From Piezodorus guildinii (Eukaryota; Arthropoda; Insecta; Hemiptera; Pentatomidae), in NCBI GenBank assembly GCA_023052935.1, contig CM041297.1:7038327-7102326 (forward strand): a stretch of 64,000 bases of DNA, given 5' to 3'. The position numbers and the translations under genes are program-made. Positions within the stretch are counted from its first letter, which is position 1. Every line of letters starts with the position of its first letter. Of this stretch, positions 11,805 through 22,599 are shown in pieces. The notes under the pieces are model-generated. The model did not search any database and was not told where the DNA came from. It was given only the letters and a program-made list of their open reading frames with translations.

Positions 11805-12060
11805 TTGAATAACAGCCTTCTATGCCCAAAGTTCCGAATTAAAATCCAGCAGATGACCTTTTGATTTTTCAAACTTATTAAAAAATCATTGGTTGTACCG
11901 CCTTTTGCAGGGGACGTAATATGGTGGTCCCAAGCCTGGGTAAAGTCAGGTATTCGTTAAAGATCCCTATCCTTATTGAACCTGGACAGGCAAAATTTAA
12001 TACTCTCACTCCAGCATCGTCCGATTAGTCACAGCTGTATAAAATTAAATGAATAAACAT
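11805..12060 (+). mobile_element. SINE1, nearly full but diverged
   Basis: From AACAGCCTTCTATGCCCAAA through the body to TTAAATGAATAAACAT. The B box has decayed to AATTAAAATCC. It abuts the tail of the minus-strand LINE fragment that follows. Confidence 0.8.
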
Positions 12061-12067
12061 ATTTTCC

Positions 12068-12568
12068 TTAAAAACAAAATTTCTGGATGCACCAAAATAG
12101 CAAAATAACTTCAAAATAACGTTTTAAATACTTTATTTTTTTTATTTTTTTATTTTTTTTTTTTTTATTTTTATGCCTTCCCATTTCGACTTCCGCCATA
12201 AGGGATCTGGCAGCCCAGTACCACTCCGATCTGGATGGGGTTTCACCTCTTATTTTTTGTAATCGGGGACATACTTCTAGATGTGCTGCATCCATTTCAA
12301 TATTTGCATGACAAAGGCAGCAAAGTGGAGACCCTACCACTCCGATCCGATGCAAGTGTTTTGCGAGGTAGTCATGGCCAGTAATCATTCGGAACTGTGC
12401 AACAGCATCTTTTCTCTTCAAATCTACTGGAATTCTTTCTTCTTCTATAAGGAGTTTGGCCCAGTGCTTGTTGATCGAACTGAGCCTTTGGGTTAAATAC
12501 TGAAAATCAAGATCAAATCTTTCGACCAACAAATATACAATAAAAAGCTCAATTTGTCTGGAATGCAC
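12068..12568 (-). pseudogene. LINE ORF2 C-terminus with CCHC-type finger
   Basis: The frame reads AVAQFRMITGHDYLAKHLHR, then the finger CCLCHANIEMDAAHLEVC. This RxxTGHDxLxxHLxRIG plus C-x2-C-x8-H-x4-C arrangement is typical of the zinc-binding tail of non-LTR retrotransposon ORF2 proteins, often downstream of RNase H. RT and RNase H are missing. A low-complexity KNKKKKNKK stretch, encoded by the T-rich run at 12137-12172, is the 3' UTR/tail read in frame. Confidence 0.75.
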
Positions 12569-12569
12569 A

Positions 12570-13755
12570 AGTTATATTATTTCGTCCTTGTAACACTCAT
12601 TGCTAAAGGCAAGGTTTTCTTTCGCGGCTTTTCCTCCGACACAGTGACATTAAGGTGACATTGTTCGCGTCGCAAATGAAATATATTTCTAGATTGCAGT
12701 AGGGCGTAACATTTGCAATGTTAATGTTGTAGTAGCTGGTTAAGCAATAGCTTTACCTCGAGGTGATGCCACCGCTAACCTCTAAGCAAGGTGGTGAAGA
12801 GAGGTGTGGTTGATAGTTTGGGGGTTGTTCAGTGGGTCGGAGAGAGTGTGGGAGAGGAAATGTTTTGTTTTGTATTATCTCAGTGTAATTTACTGTTTAA
12901 CGATGGCATATTTTTTTATATAGTAGGTGTATGGTTTATCCTAACAATATACACTGCCGGTCAAAAGACGACCTATGGTTTACATCAATAAATCATGAAT
13001 AACATCTAAGAATACATAAATAATAATTTGTGACTATTGTAAATAAAACAAAAACAAAACAAAAACGCTTTAGTGTTTCTTATATTCTCAGTTGCGGAGT
13101 GTAAATTGAAGTATAGTGCATAAACTTTTGTGAGTATTGTACATAACAATTTTACATCGTTTTATAATTTAACCTAAACCATATGTTTTCAACAAAACTG
13201 AAAATAATTTTTAAATACAAAAATTTTTACTCTTACTGAATTTAATAATTTAACTTTAATACTTAATTTTTTTTTTATAACGGTGGTGATTGAGCCGTGT
13301 GTTGGCCCGAAATATCAGCAGGATTATTTTTTAACACCATATTAACAATCGATCAATATTCTCAATATAGTTCACTCCGGGATATTGTTCAAATTATCAA
13401 AACTACCTTATCGAATTGAAAAATACAATTTCGTTGCTCTATTTTCATAAGATTCGGTCAAGAGGATTGGGATGGTTAAAAGAACATTTTGTATCAATTG
13501 AGGTCTGTGAAAACATTTACTTTGCTCGTGATGGGATGCATTGGCCCTGAAAATGGTGAAATAGCATTACATGGAATCCGTGACTGCACGCAGTCGGAAT
13601 AGCCTGAGGAAGATTAGCGTTAGAGATGTTACAAAAGTTAGGCCATGACTGGCACATCTCATCCCAACCCTCAGTGGGAGAATGACATTTCATTAGGTTG
13701 AACATTGTAGGAAATATATTAGTCAATTTGTGGCTACATTCTTATTGCCACTTAC
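12570..13755. other. Unassigned; Tc1-type terminal repeat remnant at 12951-12968
   Basis: Mostly AT-rich DNA. TACACTGCCGGTCAAAAG at 12951-12968 resembles the terminal inverted repeat of Tc1-like transposons, but no partner repeat was found nearby, so it is at best one orphan end. A G-rich patch at 12790-12860 carries no recognisable protein. Confidence 0.35.
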
Positions 13756-13761
13756 CGTTCT

Positions 13762-14050
13762 CAGGGATCACTTGTAGCTGGGTGGCTAGCATAACAGCCT
13801 CCTATGCCAAAGGTCACGGGTTCAAACCCGCAGGTGGTCCTAGGATTTTTTAATGGGAGTAAAAAATCCTTAGTTTTGCCGTCCTTCGGAGGGGACGTTA
13901 AAAGGTGGTCCCGAGCCTGTGCGATGTCAGGTACTCGTTAAAGATCCCTATCCTAATAAAACCTGGACAGGCAAAATTTAAGACTCCCACTGTAGCATCG
14001 ACCGCTTAGCCATAGTAGCATAAAGTGACGTTAAATGAATAAACAAACAA
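13762..14050 (+). mobile_element. SINE1, full-length with TSD
   Basis: Full tRNA-derived SINE. The head has an A-box-like TAGCTGGGTGG and a consensus B box GGTTCAAAC within CACGGGTTCAAACCCGCAGG, followed by an unrelated body and a TAAATGAATAAACAAACAAAC-like tail. The 12-bp TSD ACTTACCGTTCT lies at 13750-13761 and 14051-14062. This is the best reference copy in the window. Transcription would be by RNA polymerase III, and a partner LINE would supply RT; I see no shared 3' end with any LINE here. Confidence 0.95.
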
Positions 14051-14159
14051 ACTTACCGTTCTTTTATGTTGCTTAAATGAACTATTGTTATGTATCAATT
14101 GTCAAGAATTCTTTGGGAGAACGGCGATTTTAACATAGATTAAAAAAATAATTAATAAA

Positions 14160-14990
14160 TAATAATAATAATAATTTTTTATTGCTTTTATGATTTACAT
14201 CTTTTAGGCAGAGGTTTGGCCTCTATTTCATTGAGACAAAATCATTTTTTTATATTTAGTAAGGAAATATTATAAATATTGAAATAAGAGTTGAGCTAAC
14301 TAGTTTAGAAACGACATTACAAGAAAAAATAAACAACAATTAACAAAATAACTAAGAATACAAATCTTGATTAAATAATAAACAACGAAACTTAAAAAAA
14401 AATATAATAATTATAATAAACTCAAGAAAACCGAACAAAAACAGTTTTAAATAATACATATCTTGATAACAATTTTATATAAACAAAAATTAATGACATA
14501 ACAAATGCCTATAAAGTTTGTACTTGTCGTTCGTAACAAATATTCTTATCTTTAAAGCTTCTATTGAAAACAAAAATAAATCGTTCAACTTTTTATAGTT
14601 GGTGATTGTTAATATGTCTTCTAAATTAAAATTTTCCATGACATACTTGACTAAATAGAATCTTCTGAGTGGATTTAAAACTGGACACGATATTAAAAAA
14701 TGTTTAATATCATCATAACCATCAGTATTACTTAGAGGGCAAGTCATGTTGGGTTCAAATTTATAATATAATCCATTCACGATTATCCTCTGTGATTTCT
14801 AGCCTGTCAGAAAAAGAATTAACAGTTCTTAAAATATGAAAATCGAGCATATAATAGTAACAAGTACTAAGAGAATAAGAAACAGTAAAATTAATCCTTT
14901 TCTCGCGTAAACACACCCTCTCTCCTATTTTTTTTTCAAATTCTTTAAGTATAAATGGTATATTTATACAATACATATAGTTTGTAGTTC
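14160..14990 (-). pseudogene. LINE C-terminal fragment and 3' UTR
   Basis: On the minus strand one frame (14780-14490) carries a finger-like CPLSNTDGYDDIKHFLISC and ends about 30 residues after the block LNDLFLFSIEALKIRIF. A second, overlapping frame (14976-14761) carries LREKRINFTVSYS and DFHILRTVNSF. The two are separated by a frameshift. The 3' UTR ends in (ATT)n at 14161-14175. The DFHILRTV segment recurs at 15.3 kb. Confidence 0.6.
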
Positions 14991-15089
14991 TCCTTTTACT
15001 GCAATATTGAATGTTGCATTATAAGGAGTTGATGTAATAGTTTTTTACTTTGAGGTGGATTATCATTGGGTTCTCTTCAGCACTGCTCC

Positions 15090-15470
15090 CTAATATTGAC
15101 AGCTAGACTTATGCTGTTTTGGACCAAGTCTTGCATCGGGAAAAGAGTTTCTATATTAAAACATGTCCTTTTTTGTGTGGTGATCCTAGTTACCAGTAAA
15201 TTATTTCGATTCGTATCCTTTTAAAAGGATAATCGAATCTAAAATGGTGGTCCTCTTCCATGTTAAACCGTATCCTGATTACAGTATATGTCAACCGCTA
15301 AGAATCCTTTCAACGTGAATGGCGACTTTAACCTATAATAAAAAAAAAATATTAAAACAGTCCTTAAAATATGAAAATCTGGGATATCCTTTGAAATAGT
15401 AAAATTTGTTCTTTTCGTGCGTAAACCCACCCTCCCTCTCTTCTTTTTCACACTCTCCGAGATTATTATT
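15090..15470 (-). repeat. LINE-derived segment, copy 1 of a direct duplication
   Basis: Closely resembles 15826-16048 joined to 16614-16690. Minus-strand reading gives RTKRTNFTISKDIPDFHILR, matching the LINE frame at 14.8-14.9 kb. This copy has no Jockey-B insertion, so it acts as the empty site for the insertion at 16049. Confidence 0.7.
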
Positions 15471-15755
15471 GTTTGTTTGTTTATTTATTTAACGTCACTT
15501 TATGCTACTATGGCTAATCGGACGATGCTACAGTGGGAGTCCTAAATTTTGCCTATCCAGGTTTTATTAGGATAGGGATCTTTAACGAGTACCTGACTTC
15601 GCACAGGCTCGGGACCACCTTTTAACGTCCCCTCCGAAGGACGGCGTAACTAAGGATTTTTTACTCCCATTAAAAAATCCTAGGACCACCTGCGGGTTTG
15701 AACCCGTGACCTTTAGCATGGGAGGCTGTTACGCTAGCCACCCAGCTACAAGTGA
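15471..15755 (-). mobile_element. SINE1, full-length with TSD
   Basis: Minus-strand full-length copy with intact B box. The 17-bp TSD TCTCCGAGATTATTATT lies at 15454-15470 and 15756-15772. It separates the two copies of the duplicated LINE segment. Confidence 0.95.
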
Positions 15756-15825
15756 TCTCCGAGATTATTATTAATTACAAAAACAAGATATACATATATT
15801 TCAGGATATCTGACCCTCCATCTTT

Positions 15826-16690
15826 AATATAGACAGCTAGACTTATGCTATTTTGGACCAATTCTTGCATCGGGAAAAGAGTTTATATATTAAAACATGT
15901 CCTTTTTAGTGTGGTGATCCTAGTTACCAGTGAATTATTTCGATTCGTATCCTTTAAAAAGGAGAATCTAGTCAAAATGGTGGTTCTCTTCCATTTTGAA
16001 CCGTATCCTGGTTACATTATATATCAATTGTTAAGAATCCTTTCAACGAGAATGGCGACAGCGTTTAACACGGAATCCGCACAGAGGACTGAAACGACAA
16101 GAAACTGCCCGTCGCTTTCGCTTACTTCAACACTTACTTAACAGACGCTCTAAACTTCCACTTATCTACAAAAGGCTCATCTATATCACCATCATAAGGC
16201 CTATCTGGACTTACGGAGTTGAGCTCTGGGGCTCTACTAAACCATCAAATTCTTCCCGCATTCAATTATTACATCCTCAACTCTTCTTACTTTGTCACGA
16301 ATAAACTCATCCATAAAGACCTTAATGTCCCATACGTTGCTGATTTGGCCCGAACCAGGTACCAATCCTTCCATGAAAAACTCCACACCCATTCTAACCC
16401 ACTAGTTTCAATCCTTGCTTGCTCTTCCATTCCTGACAATCCTCCGAGGCGTCTGAAAATAAGATGGCCCCAAGACCTTCTAGTGTAGATTACCTAGTGG
16501 AGTGCTGCCAATGGGCATATTCTCTTCATGTCTTTTCATGTATATTATCTATATTATGAGCCAATTTTCTTGATGTGTTTACTAATACAGTTTTAAATTT
16601 CAATAAATTAATTAAAAACAAAAAATTAAAACAGTCCTTAAAATTTGAAAATCGAGCATATCCTTTGAAATATTAAATTAGTCCTTTTCA
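15826..16690 (-). repeat. LINE-derived segment, copy 2, interrupted by Jockey-B
   Basis: 15826-16048 and 16614-16690 together correspond to copy 1 (15090-15470). The shared markers are CAGCTAGACTTATGCT, GGTGATCCTAGTTACCAG and AAAACAGTCCTTAAAAT. Confidence 0.7.
16049..16613 (+). mobile_element. Jockey-B LINE, 5'-truncated, frameshifted
   Basis: Starts at the NPHTRLKRQETARRFRLLQ block of ORF2, continues through PIWTYGVELWGSTKPSNSSR, then has a deletion and frameshift near 16262, after which FVTNKLIHKDLNVPYVADLA follows. It ends RRLKIRWPQDLLV plus a 3' UTR closing ATTTCAATAAATTAATT. The RT domain is absent. Confidence 0.85.
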
Positions 16691-17039
16691 TGCGTGTGTG
16701 CTAAGTATTGGGATATATGGTCTAAAATTTACTACAATAAAACCTTCTCCCTCGGAATACGATTGTCTTATTTAGACTTCAAGACCTACGGAACAATATT
16801 TCTTTCAATTTAACTAGAAGGCGCTTTCTTTAATATCTGGACAGAAAACACATTGTTGTATCTCAAAATGAATTTACTCCAGGGTAGGATGGTCTTCTCG
16901 TCCAGTGCATCCAGGGTATCAAAAAGTAAGGAGCAAAATCTGACTTCTGAGTGAGATTTTGGACTTTTCACTACCTTCACGTCCTTGGAGCTTTTTTTTT
17001 TAAAGTACATATTTTGTTTTATCTTTTGAGCACATTAAT

Positions 17040-17215
17040 ACAAAATATGGGCGCTACTAACATGGCGGACAACGCTCTCAGAATTCTGAAAAGAAGTTGA
17101 ATGAGGGAGCTCTTGACCTGAATACGTAATAAGAAGCACGCCAGGAAGAGGTGCCACTTTGCATCTTCTCTCCATCATGCCTATCACGCCACAATATCAT
17201 AACCTTACCTCAAAT
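17040..17215 (+). mobile_element. Jockey-C LINE 3' scrap
   Basis: Shows the degraded arginine-rich end (TTCTGAAAAGAAGTTGAATG, GGGAGCTCTTGACCTGAAT) and the early 3' UTR (CACTTTGCATCTTCTCTCCA) of the family seen at 1-415 and 34.4 kb. Confidence 0.55.
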
Positions 17216-17639
17216 TCACTAATTTTCAATACTGATTGTCAGGTATGAAAAAGAAATTTTAAGAGAAAAAAAAAATATATTGAATGATGTTTGACTGCAA
17301 TCGTCTGAATCACTGTTATTTATTAAGACTGATGAACGTACTTGGTTTTTAGAAATCATTGTATCAATGCTTGAAAACGACCAAAATAAAATAGTTTTTG
17401 GGAGTGGGAGTAAACAAAAGAAAATCATAAGCCAAAAAAAAAAAAAAAAAAAAAACTTTGCCCTGCGTTATGCAAGGAGGTGCAACTTTATACAATTCAA
17501 TTTCAATCTGTTCTATATTAGTATCGGATCAAGCAGTTTCTGAATTATTAAGTTATTCAAATTTTTATTGTCTAACAATTCACAAATAAGTAGTAGTGAG
17601 CGATGCTTAAAAATGTTTTTAACTCTGCCGAAATAAGAG

Positions 17640-17850
17640 GATAAATAATGTTCTGCCACAGCCGGGATCCATTATAAATATGAAATAAAATAACTTCTAG
17701 AAGCCAGGAAGGGCCCTAGGTTAAGTATATATAGAAGAAATTCGTACTATTCCTAGGGCAACATCAGTGCAAGGAAGTTATCACACTGAACTCGATATGA
17801 AATTACCCTCTATTTTGAATCCGAGCCAGCTTGAACTAATTGCGCTGTTA
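17640..17850 (-). mobile_element. SINE2, degenerate
   Basis: Reverse-strand similarity to the SINE2 copy at 31975-32225: shared blocks are ATATAGAAGAAATTCGTA, CAGTGCAAGGAA and TTCTGCCACAGCCGGGAT. The A and B boxes are not intact. Confidence 0.5.
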
Positions 17851-18420
17851 GAAGACACGATATAGCCTATATGAAGGAGAGGGGGAGTGAGGTTTTGTTC
17901 TGGTCGGGGTTCAAGAGCTTCATTAGCCCACGAATAGGATGTTGCGACTGCGGGCTAACAGTCCGCTGTATATAATCTCTCCCGGCCGAGAGTTGGAGCG
18001 CATCCTCCCGGCAAAAACATTGCCACGCGTTCCCTCTCTTCGGATTATTGCTTTTCTCGTTTTTACGTCTCTCTGGCTTCGTTATTAAGCCTTGTATAGG
18101 ATATTACGAGAGCTGTATGGTTCGCAGTTAACATTTATTCCATTCTCGGATCTTATCAATGCAATCAACCATGGAGAAAAGCCGGTTAATGGATTTAATC
18201 TTCTATAATTGCTCATATTACTCTAACTAATGGATCAATTATTTTATTTAACTAATCGCAATAATGTTTACTTTCACTTTCTTTATGAAATATATCTTTT
18301 ATGTTGCTATCCTTAGGATTCTCAATCCGAGCTTAAACTTAGTAAATAGATATGTCTTCCAAATCTTCAGAACTCGCTACAAAAAAAAAAAGTATTTATT
18401 TTCAATTTAGAAGATTAGAA
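17851..18420. other. Unassigned GC-richer patch
   Basis: 17870-18110 is distinctly richer in GC and CT than its surroundings, with no codable protein longer than about 60 residues and no element end that I can name. It could be part of an LTR or a decayed exon; neither is supported. Confidence 0.3.
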
Positions 18421-18429
18421 CTCAACTGG

Positions 18430-19690
18430 AACTTCTCCCAGTATGCTATAAAATATTCTCGTCAATACTAAATAGTCGAATCACGGAATACGCTGAGGAA
18501 ATTATCGGAGATTACCAATGTGGTTTTAGCCGGAATCGCTCGACTATTGATCAAATATTTTCCTTACGTCAATTATTAGAGAAAACAAATGGACTACAAC
18601 GGTGTAGTCCATCAACTTTTCATCGATTTTAAAAAGGCTTATGATTCAATAGACCGTCAGAAGCTATATAACATCATGATTGAACAGGGAATACCTAGAA
18701 AGTTAGTAAACCTAGTAGAGATGTGTTTGTCGGAAACATCCCATAAAGTTAGAATCGGTTATAATTACTCCGAGAGATTTGAGGTGCGATCGAGTTTGAA
18801 ACAGGGTGACTCCCTTTCACCTCTGTTATTTAATATAGCTTTAGAATATGTCATAGAAAAGGTGATGTGTACCGGTTTTGGGGTATGCCGATGATTTGGT
18901 ACTGCTAGGTGAAGACACGAAAACTATACAACTAAATACAAGTGTGTTAATAAACCGGTAAAGAAATAGGACTCGAATTAAATACCGATAAGACGAAATA
19001 TATGATTAGTAGCAGAAACGGTGTCGATCTTGGTGATATTAATATATCAGAGCATACTTTTGAACACGTAGAGAAATTCAAGTATTTAGGTTCAATGATA
19101 ACAAGAAAAAATGAAATACAGGAAGAAATAAAGTCCCGGTTAAAGGTGGGTAATGCGTGTTATTATTCAGTTACTAAGTTACTTAGTTCGCGGCTTCTAT
19201 CTAAAAACTTCAAGGTTAGAATTTATAAAACTATTATTCTTCTAACGGTTCTTTACGGATGTGAAACGTGGCCGCTTACTTTGAAGGATGAACAACGGCT
19301 TAAGGTGTTCGAAAATAAGGTACTGCGTAAAATAATTGGTCCGAAGAGAGATGAGGCCACTGGGGAGTTTAGAAGGTTGCACAACGCGGAATTGCGGGAC
19401 TTGTATCCTGTGAATATAATTGATTTGATAGCATCTCGGAGACTCAAATGGGCGAGTAAAGTTGTAGGGCTCGATGAAGAGCGGATTTCGAGAAAGTTGG
19501 TATTCGCTGAACCGACTGGTAGGCGTCCGAAAGGCAGGCCGAAGCGTCGATGGGAGGATTGCGTTAAGGCTGATCTCGGGGGCTTGGGCTTGAACGGTGA
19601 ACATTGGACGAGTCTGTGTGGGGCAGAATTTGGTGGTATCGGCATTGAACCTTCGGGTTCGCTAAGCCTATTATTATTATTTTGATTATG
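18430..19690 (+). pseudogene. RTE-1 LINE ORF2, frameshifted
   Basis: A decayed RTE-type reverse transcriptase. Segment 1 (18434-18590) reads LLPVCYKIFSSILNSRITEY and CGFSRNRSTIDQIFSLRQLL. A frameshift at about 18590 leads to QLFIDFKKAYDSIDR (motif A) and LKQGDSLSPLLFNIALEYVI (motif B). A second frameshift at about 18885 leads to YADDLVLLGED (motif C). A third frame from about 18960 covers the thumb and the C-terminal region with RLKVFENKVLRKIIGPKRDE, RRLKWASKVV and TGRRPKGRPKRRWEDCVKAD. The 3' end is GGTTCGCTAAGCCT followed by (ATT)n. Endonuclease is missing. Best-preserved of five RTE-1 copies. Confidence 0.9.
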
Positions 19691-19833
19691 AACTAACTGT
19701 TGATCGGGTAGCAGTTTTTAAAAGAATATATTTTAAAGAACTTCTTCGTGAATGATATTTTTAGTTTTTTTCTCTTGTGGTAGAAGAACGCACTGATTTT
19801 CTCCGCAACCCGATCTTGACAATGCGACATATA

Positions 19834-20339
19834 CAGTAAGTTATGAAAGTATTCGGAATTCACTATCATTGTGTAGTTTACTTTCTTTTGAGTTATTATT
19901 TCTGTTTTTAAAGAGTTGTTACTCACTTTATAATGTTAAGAGGAAGGTATACATTAGACGAACCCAAACATCACGACAATAGTCATTTTATATTTAACGG
20001 TTTCAACGTTTATTACAAAAAATAGGAGTTATAAAAGTATTCGGAATTAAGTGGTTTCCGATTTGGAATTTAGTGACAATTTGAACATTTGGAACCATTA
20101 AACAATAGGATTTCCGATTTAAACAACAAAACGAGTTCCGAATACTTTTGACACTGAATGATCTGGTAATTTTACAAAATTAATTGTTTAATCTAAAAAA
20201 AAAAAATAAACATTTCGGTTATCTGGTTCGTGATTTTGCTTTTTGGAAATCTCTTTTAAAGATTTATAAATTAATAGTGGTGAAATATACTTATTAAATG
20301 AAAAGAAATAGGAATTCCGAATAATTTTAAAACTCACTG
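19834..20339. mobile_element. Tc1/mariner-type MITE
   Basis: A 506-bp unit bounded by TA dinucleotides (19832-19833, 20340-20341). The 28-bp imperfect terminal inverted repeats read CAGTAAGTTATGAAAGTATT and CGGAATTC on the left, against CAGTGAGTTTTAAAATTATT and CGGAATTC on the right. The interior carries two more copies of the GTATTCGGAA core, near 20035 and, inverted, near 20135. There is no transposase. Confidence 0.82.
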
Positions 20340-20454
20340 TAGTTGGCGGTGTGAAAAGCATTCTTGACATCAATCGATTCCTAGCCCCTGTGATTTACTA
20401 ATTGTTACGATAAAATATAATTCTACGGGAAATTATATATTTTAAATTTTAAAG

Positions 20455-20675
20455 GTAAATCATTTGGAATCATTGGGATGCGAGGATAATTTCCTCCGTT
20501 TTTTCCACATTTTCCACTGATTCTTCACACCTATTGGTCGCAGCGTGATCTTATATAGCCTATAGTCTTCCTCGATAAATGGACTATGAAACACAATTTT
20601 TCAATTCGAACCAGTAGTTTTTGAGATTAGCGCGTTCAAACGAACAAACTCTTTAGGTTTATAATATTAGTATAG

Positions 20676-20680
<5 letters not shown>
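20455..20680. repeat. Interspersed repeat resembling one widespread in insects
   Basis: Contains ATTGGTCGCAGCGTGATCTT, CTATAGTCTTCCTCGATAAA, GAGATTAGCGCGTTCAAACG and ends TTTATAATATTAGTATAGAT before an AT run. I recognise this string type as a common repeat in other insect genomes, particularly moths, but cannot name the element class with certainty. Confidence 0.5.

Positions 20681-20744
<64 letters not shown>
20681..20744. repeat. (AT)n microsatellite
   Basis: About 32 AT units directly after the interspersed repeat above. Confidence 0.95.
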
Positions 20745-20746
<2 letters not shown>

Positions 20747-20801
20747 ATGGTTACAAACATATTTGAAGAATATTTAAAGGTTTCTTTTGTTGTTTTTTTG
20801 T

Positions 20802-20840
20802 GAGGCTTGAAGATGAGGAAAGCCTTTGAAACGTTGACTC
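20802..20840 (+). ncRNA. Degenerate hammerhead-like motif (PLE end)
   Basis: TTGAAGAT, a GAGG/CCTT hairpin with an AAAG loop, then TTGAAACGTTGAC. The layout is that of the PLE hammerheads at 26.2 and 27.9 kb, but the core CTGANGA has become TTGAAGA and one extra T precedes GAAAC. Probably inactive. Confidence 0.35.
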
Positions 20841-20979
20841 CTAATTATTGCTAATGTAAAAATTAAATTATAAAGATGAAATAAGAACCATCTATTTATT
20901 ATTAGTAAATAGACGTTTAATAGTTTTTCTAAGTTGAAATAACTTTCTTCTTTCTTTTTTTTAACTCATTTAAATTTTT

Positions 20980-21301
20980 TATTATCCTTCGAAAAGCCTC
21001 CAAGCCTCCTTATCCATAAAGACCTTGATATTCCCTATTTGCTGATTTGGCCCGAACCTGGTATCAATCCTACATGACAAACTCCTCTCCCACTCTAACC
21101 CACTAGTTTCAATCCTTGGTTCCTCTTCAATTCAATCCTACGAGGCGTCTGAAAAGAAGATGGCCTCGAGACCTTATAGTTTAAAATATTTTTAGAGTGC
21201 TACCGATGGGTAGCTTCTCTACATGTCTTGTACGTGGCTATTTTCTTTTAGCCTATTTACTAAATGTGTTGTGCAATACAGTTGTAAATATCAATAAATA
21301 A
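20980..21301 (+). mobile_element. Jockey-B LINE, 3' end
   Basis: Begins in the KILRKxxxxPY region of ORF2, passes through a degraded LIHKDLDIPYLLIWPE equivalent, ends RRLKRRWPRDLIV and continues into the family 3' UTR (ATACAGTTGTAAATATCAAT). Several frameshifts. Confidence 0.8.
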
Positions 21302-21660
21302 TTTTTTTTTTAATATTAAGATATATTACAATTTGTCTCTAAATGAACAGTAGTAATAGTGATATGAGACTACATTCATACGATATTTACAGAAAACAAT
21401 GATAAAGTCAAATAACATAAGAATAGAAAATAAAAAATACATATATATACAAAAACAAAACAATAACCTATAATTGTAATAAATACAAAGTTGGCAATAA
21501 AATAACATCATACACACAATCATAACTATATACAATATTTACAATTTGCTAAATAAACCTCGGACTAAGATTTTTCCTTCACTTGAGGAAGAAAAAGCAG
21601 AATCCAAGAGATCACAGCACCTCTCTCTTAGCCGCGTCACTGATCTTGAGTTAGAGCTCA
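21302..21660 (-). mobile_element. Jockey-A LINE, 3' UTR only
   Basis: The reverse complement matches the 3' UTR of the copy at 2991-3946, including the segment CTCTTGGATTCTGCTTTTTC and AATTGTAATATATCTTAATA next to the poly(A), which appears here as T(10) at 21302-21311. No ORF2 sequence is left. It shows that the 3' UTR segment missing from the full-length element is ancestral. Confidence 0.8.
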
Positions 21661-22590
21661 ATGAAATAACTCAGTCATGCAAAAATGTGTTTGTGCCCGG
21701 GTTTCATTGTTGAATACCATAAAAGAAAAATATTACATATTTATGACGTACTGATTTATTCTTTTAACTCTAATACTGTTTTTTTCATTCAGGTGTGCAG
21801 TCTTGAACTTTTTTTTTTTTTTTTTTTTTTTAAATGATGTGCCATTAACGATAGATTTGACATAAATCAATGTAATATCGTGTTAGAAAAATTTTAATAT
21901 TCAATAAAATAGGTCGTATAAATAATATAAATTTGTTATAAGTTCATTAGTTTATGAGCATATGTTACTTATAAAGTTGTGATGAGGGAGGTTATGGTCA
22001 TTCAGTGTCAAGGCATAAAGAGGTGGGCTCCTTTTGATCTGCTAACCCGCACAACTTTTTTGGTAAACGTCATTGGTCCTTTTTATTTTATATGAATAGT
22101 TCAGAACGAAAGATTTTAGAAAAAAAAAAACCTAGCCAAATCATTCGTTATTTCTTGAAATAAAGGAAAAGTTGTGTCTAAATTCATTTATTAACATTGT
22201 TATTAGTTACTTCTGTTCTCAGATGATTTCATAAAAACAGATGCTTCATTGTAACATAATTTTCTTAAATGTATTTTGAACAGTTCATTAGAAATATAAA
22301 ATACTAATTAGCCTTATAAAATACAATTTTTTTTATTGAATAAAATTACAATCTGTTCCGATGCCTAATAAAATAGAAAACTTAATTATTTCTGTGGGTT
22401 TTTAAAATATAAACAGCTGTAAGTTTTCATAATTTGTTCGTAATATCATTTTACCCCTATGAGTATTTCAAATATATGGTTGTCTAACGCTGATAGATTA
22501 TATTTAAATATTAGTCAATCCATTAGAAATCGTCTAGACCAGACAGATTTTAGATTTTCGTGATTTTTTGACCAGTTATTCTCTATTCTT
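21661..22590. other. Unassigned AT-rich DNA
   Basis: A T(23) run at 21808-21830 and otherwise featureless AT-rich sequence. Nothing recognised. Confidence 0.4.
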
Positions 22591-22599
22591 TCGTGAATA

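Noticed and set aside
12951..12980. Complete Tc1-like transposon
   Set aside because: Only one terminal-repeat-like string; no opposite end or transposase found.
17219..17428. Minus frame with NNSDSDDC as a piggyBac N-terminus
   Set aside because: Acidic cluster alone is not specific; no terminal repeats or catalytic domain nearby.
17870..18110. LTR of a retrovirus-like element
   Set aside because: GC-rich but without paired ends, primer binding site, polypurine tract or coding region.
19242..19645. Two overlapping minus-strand frames over 100 codons
   Set aside because: They are antisense to the RTE-1 coding region and reflect its codon bias.
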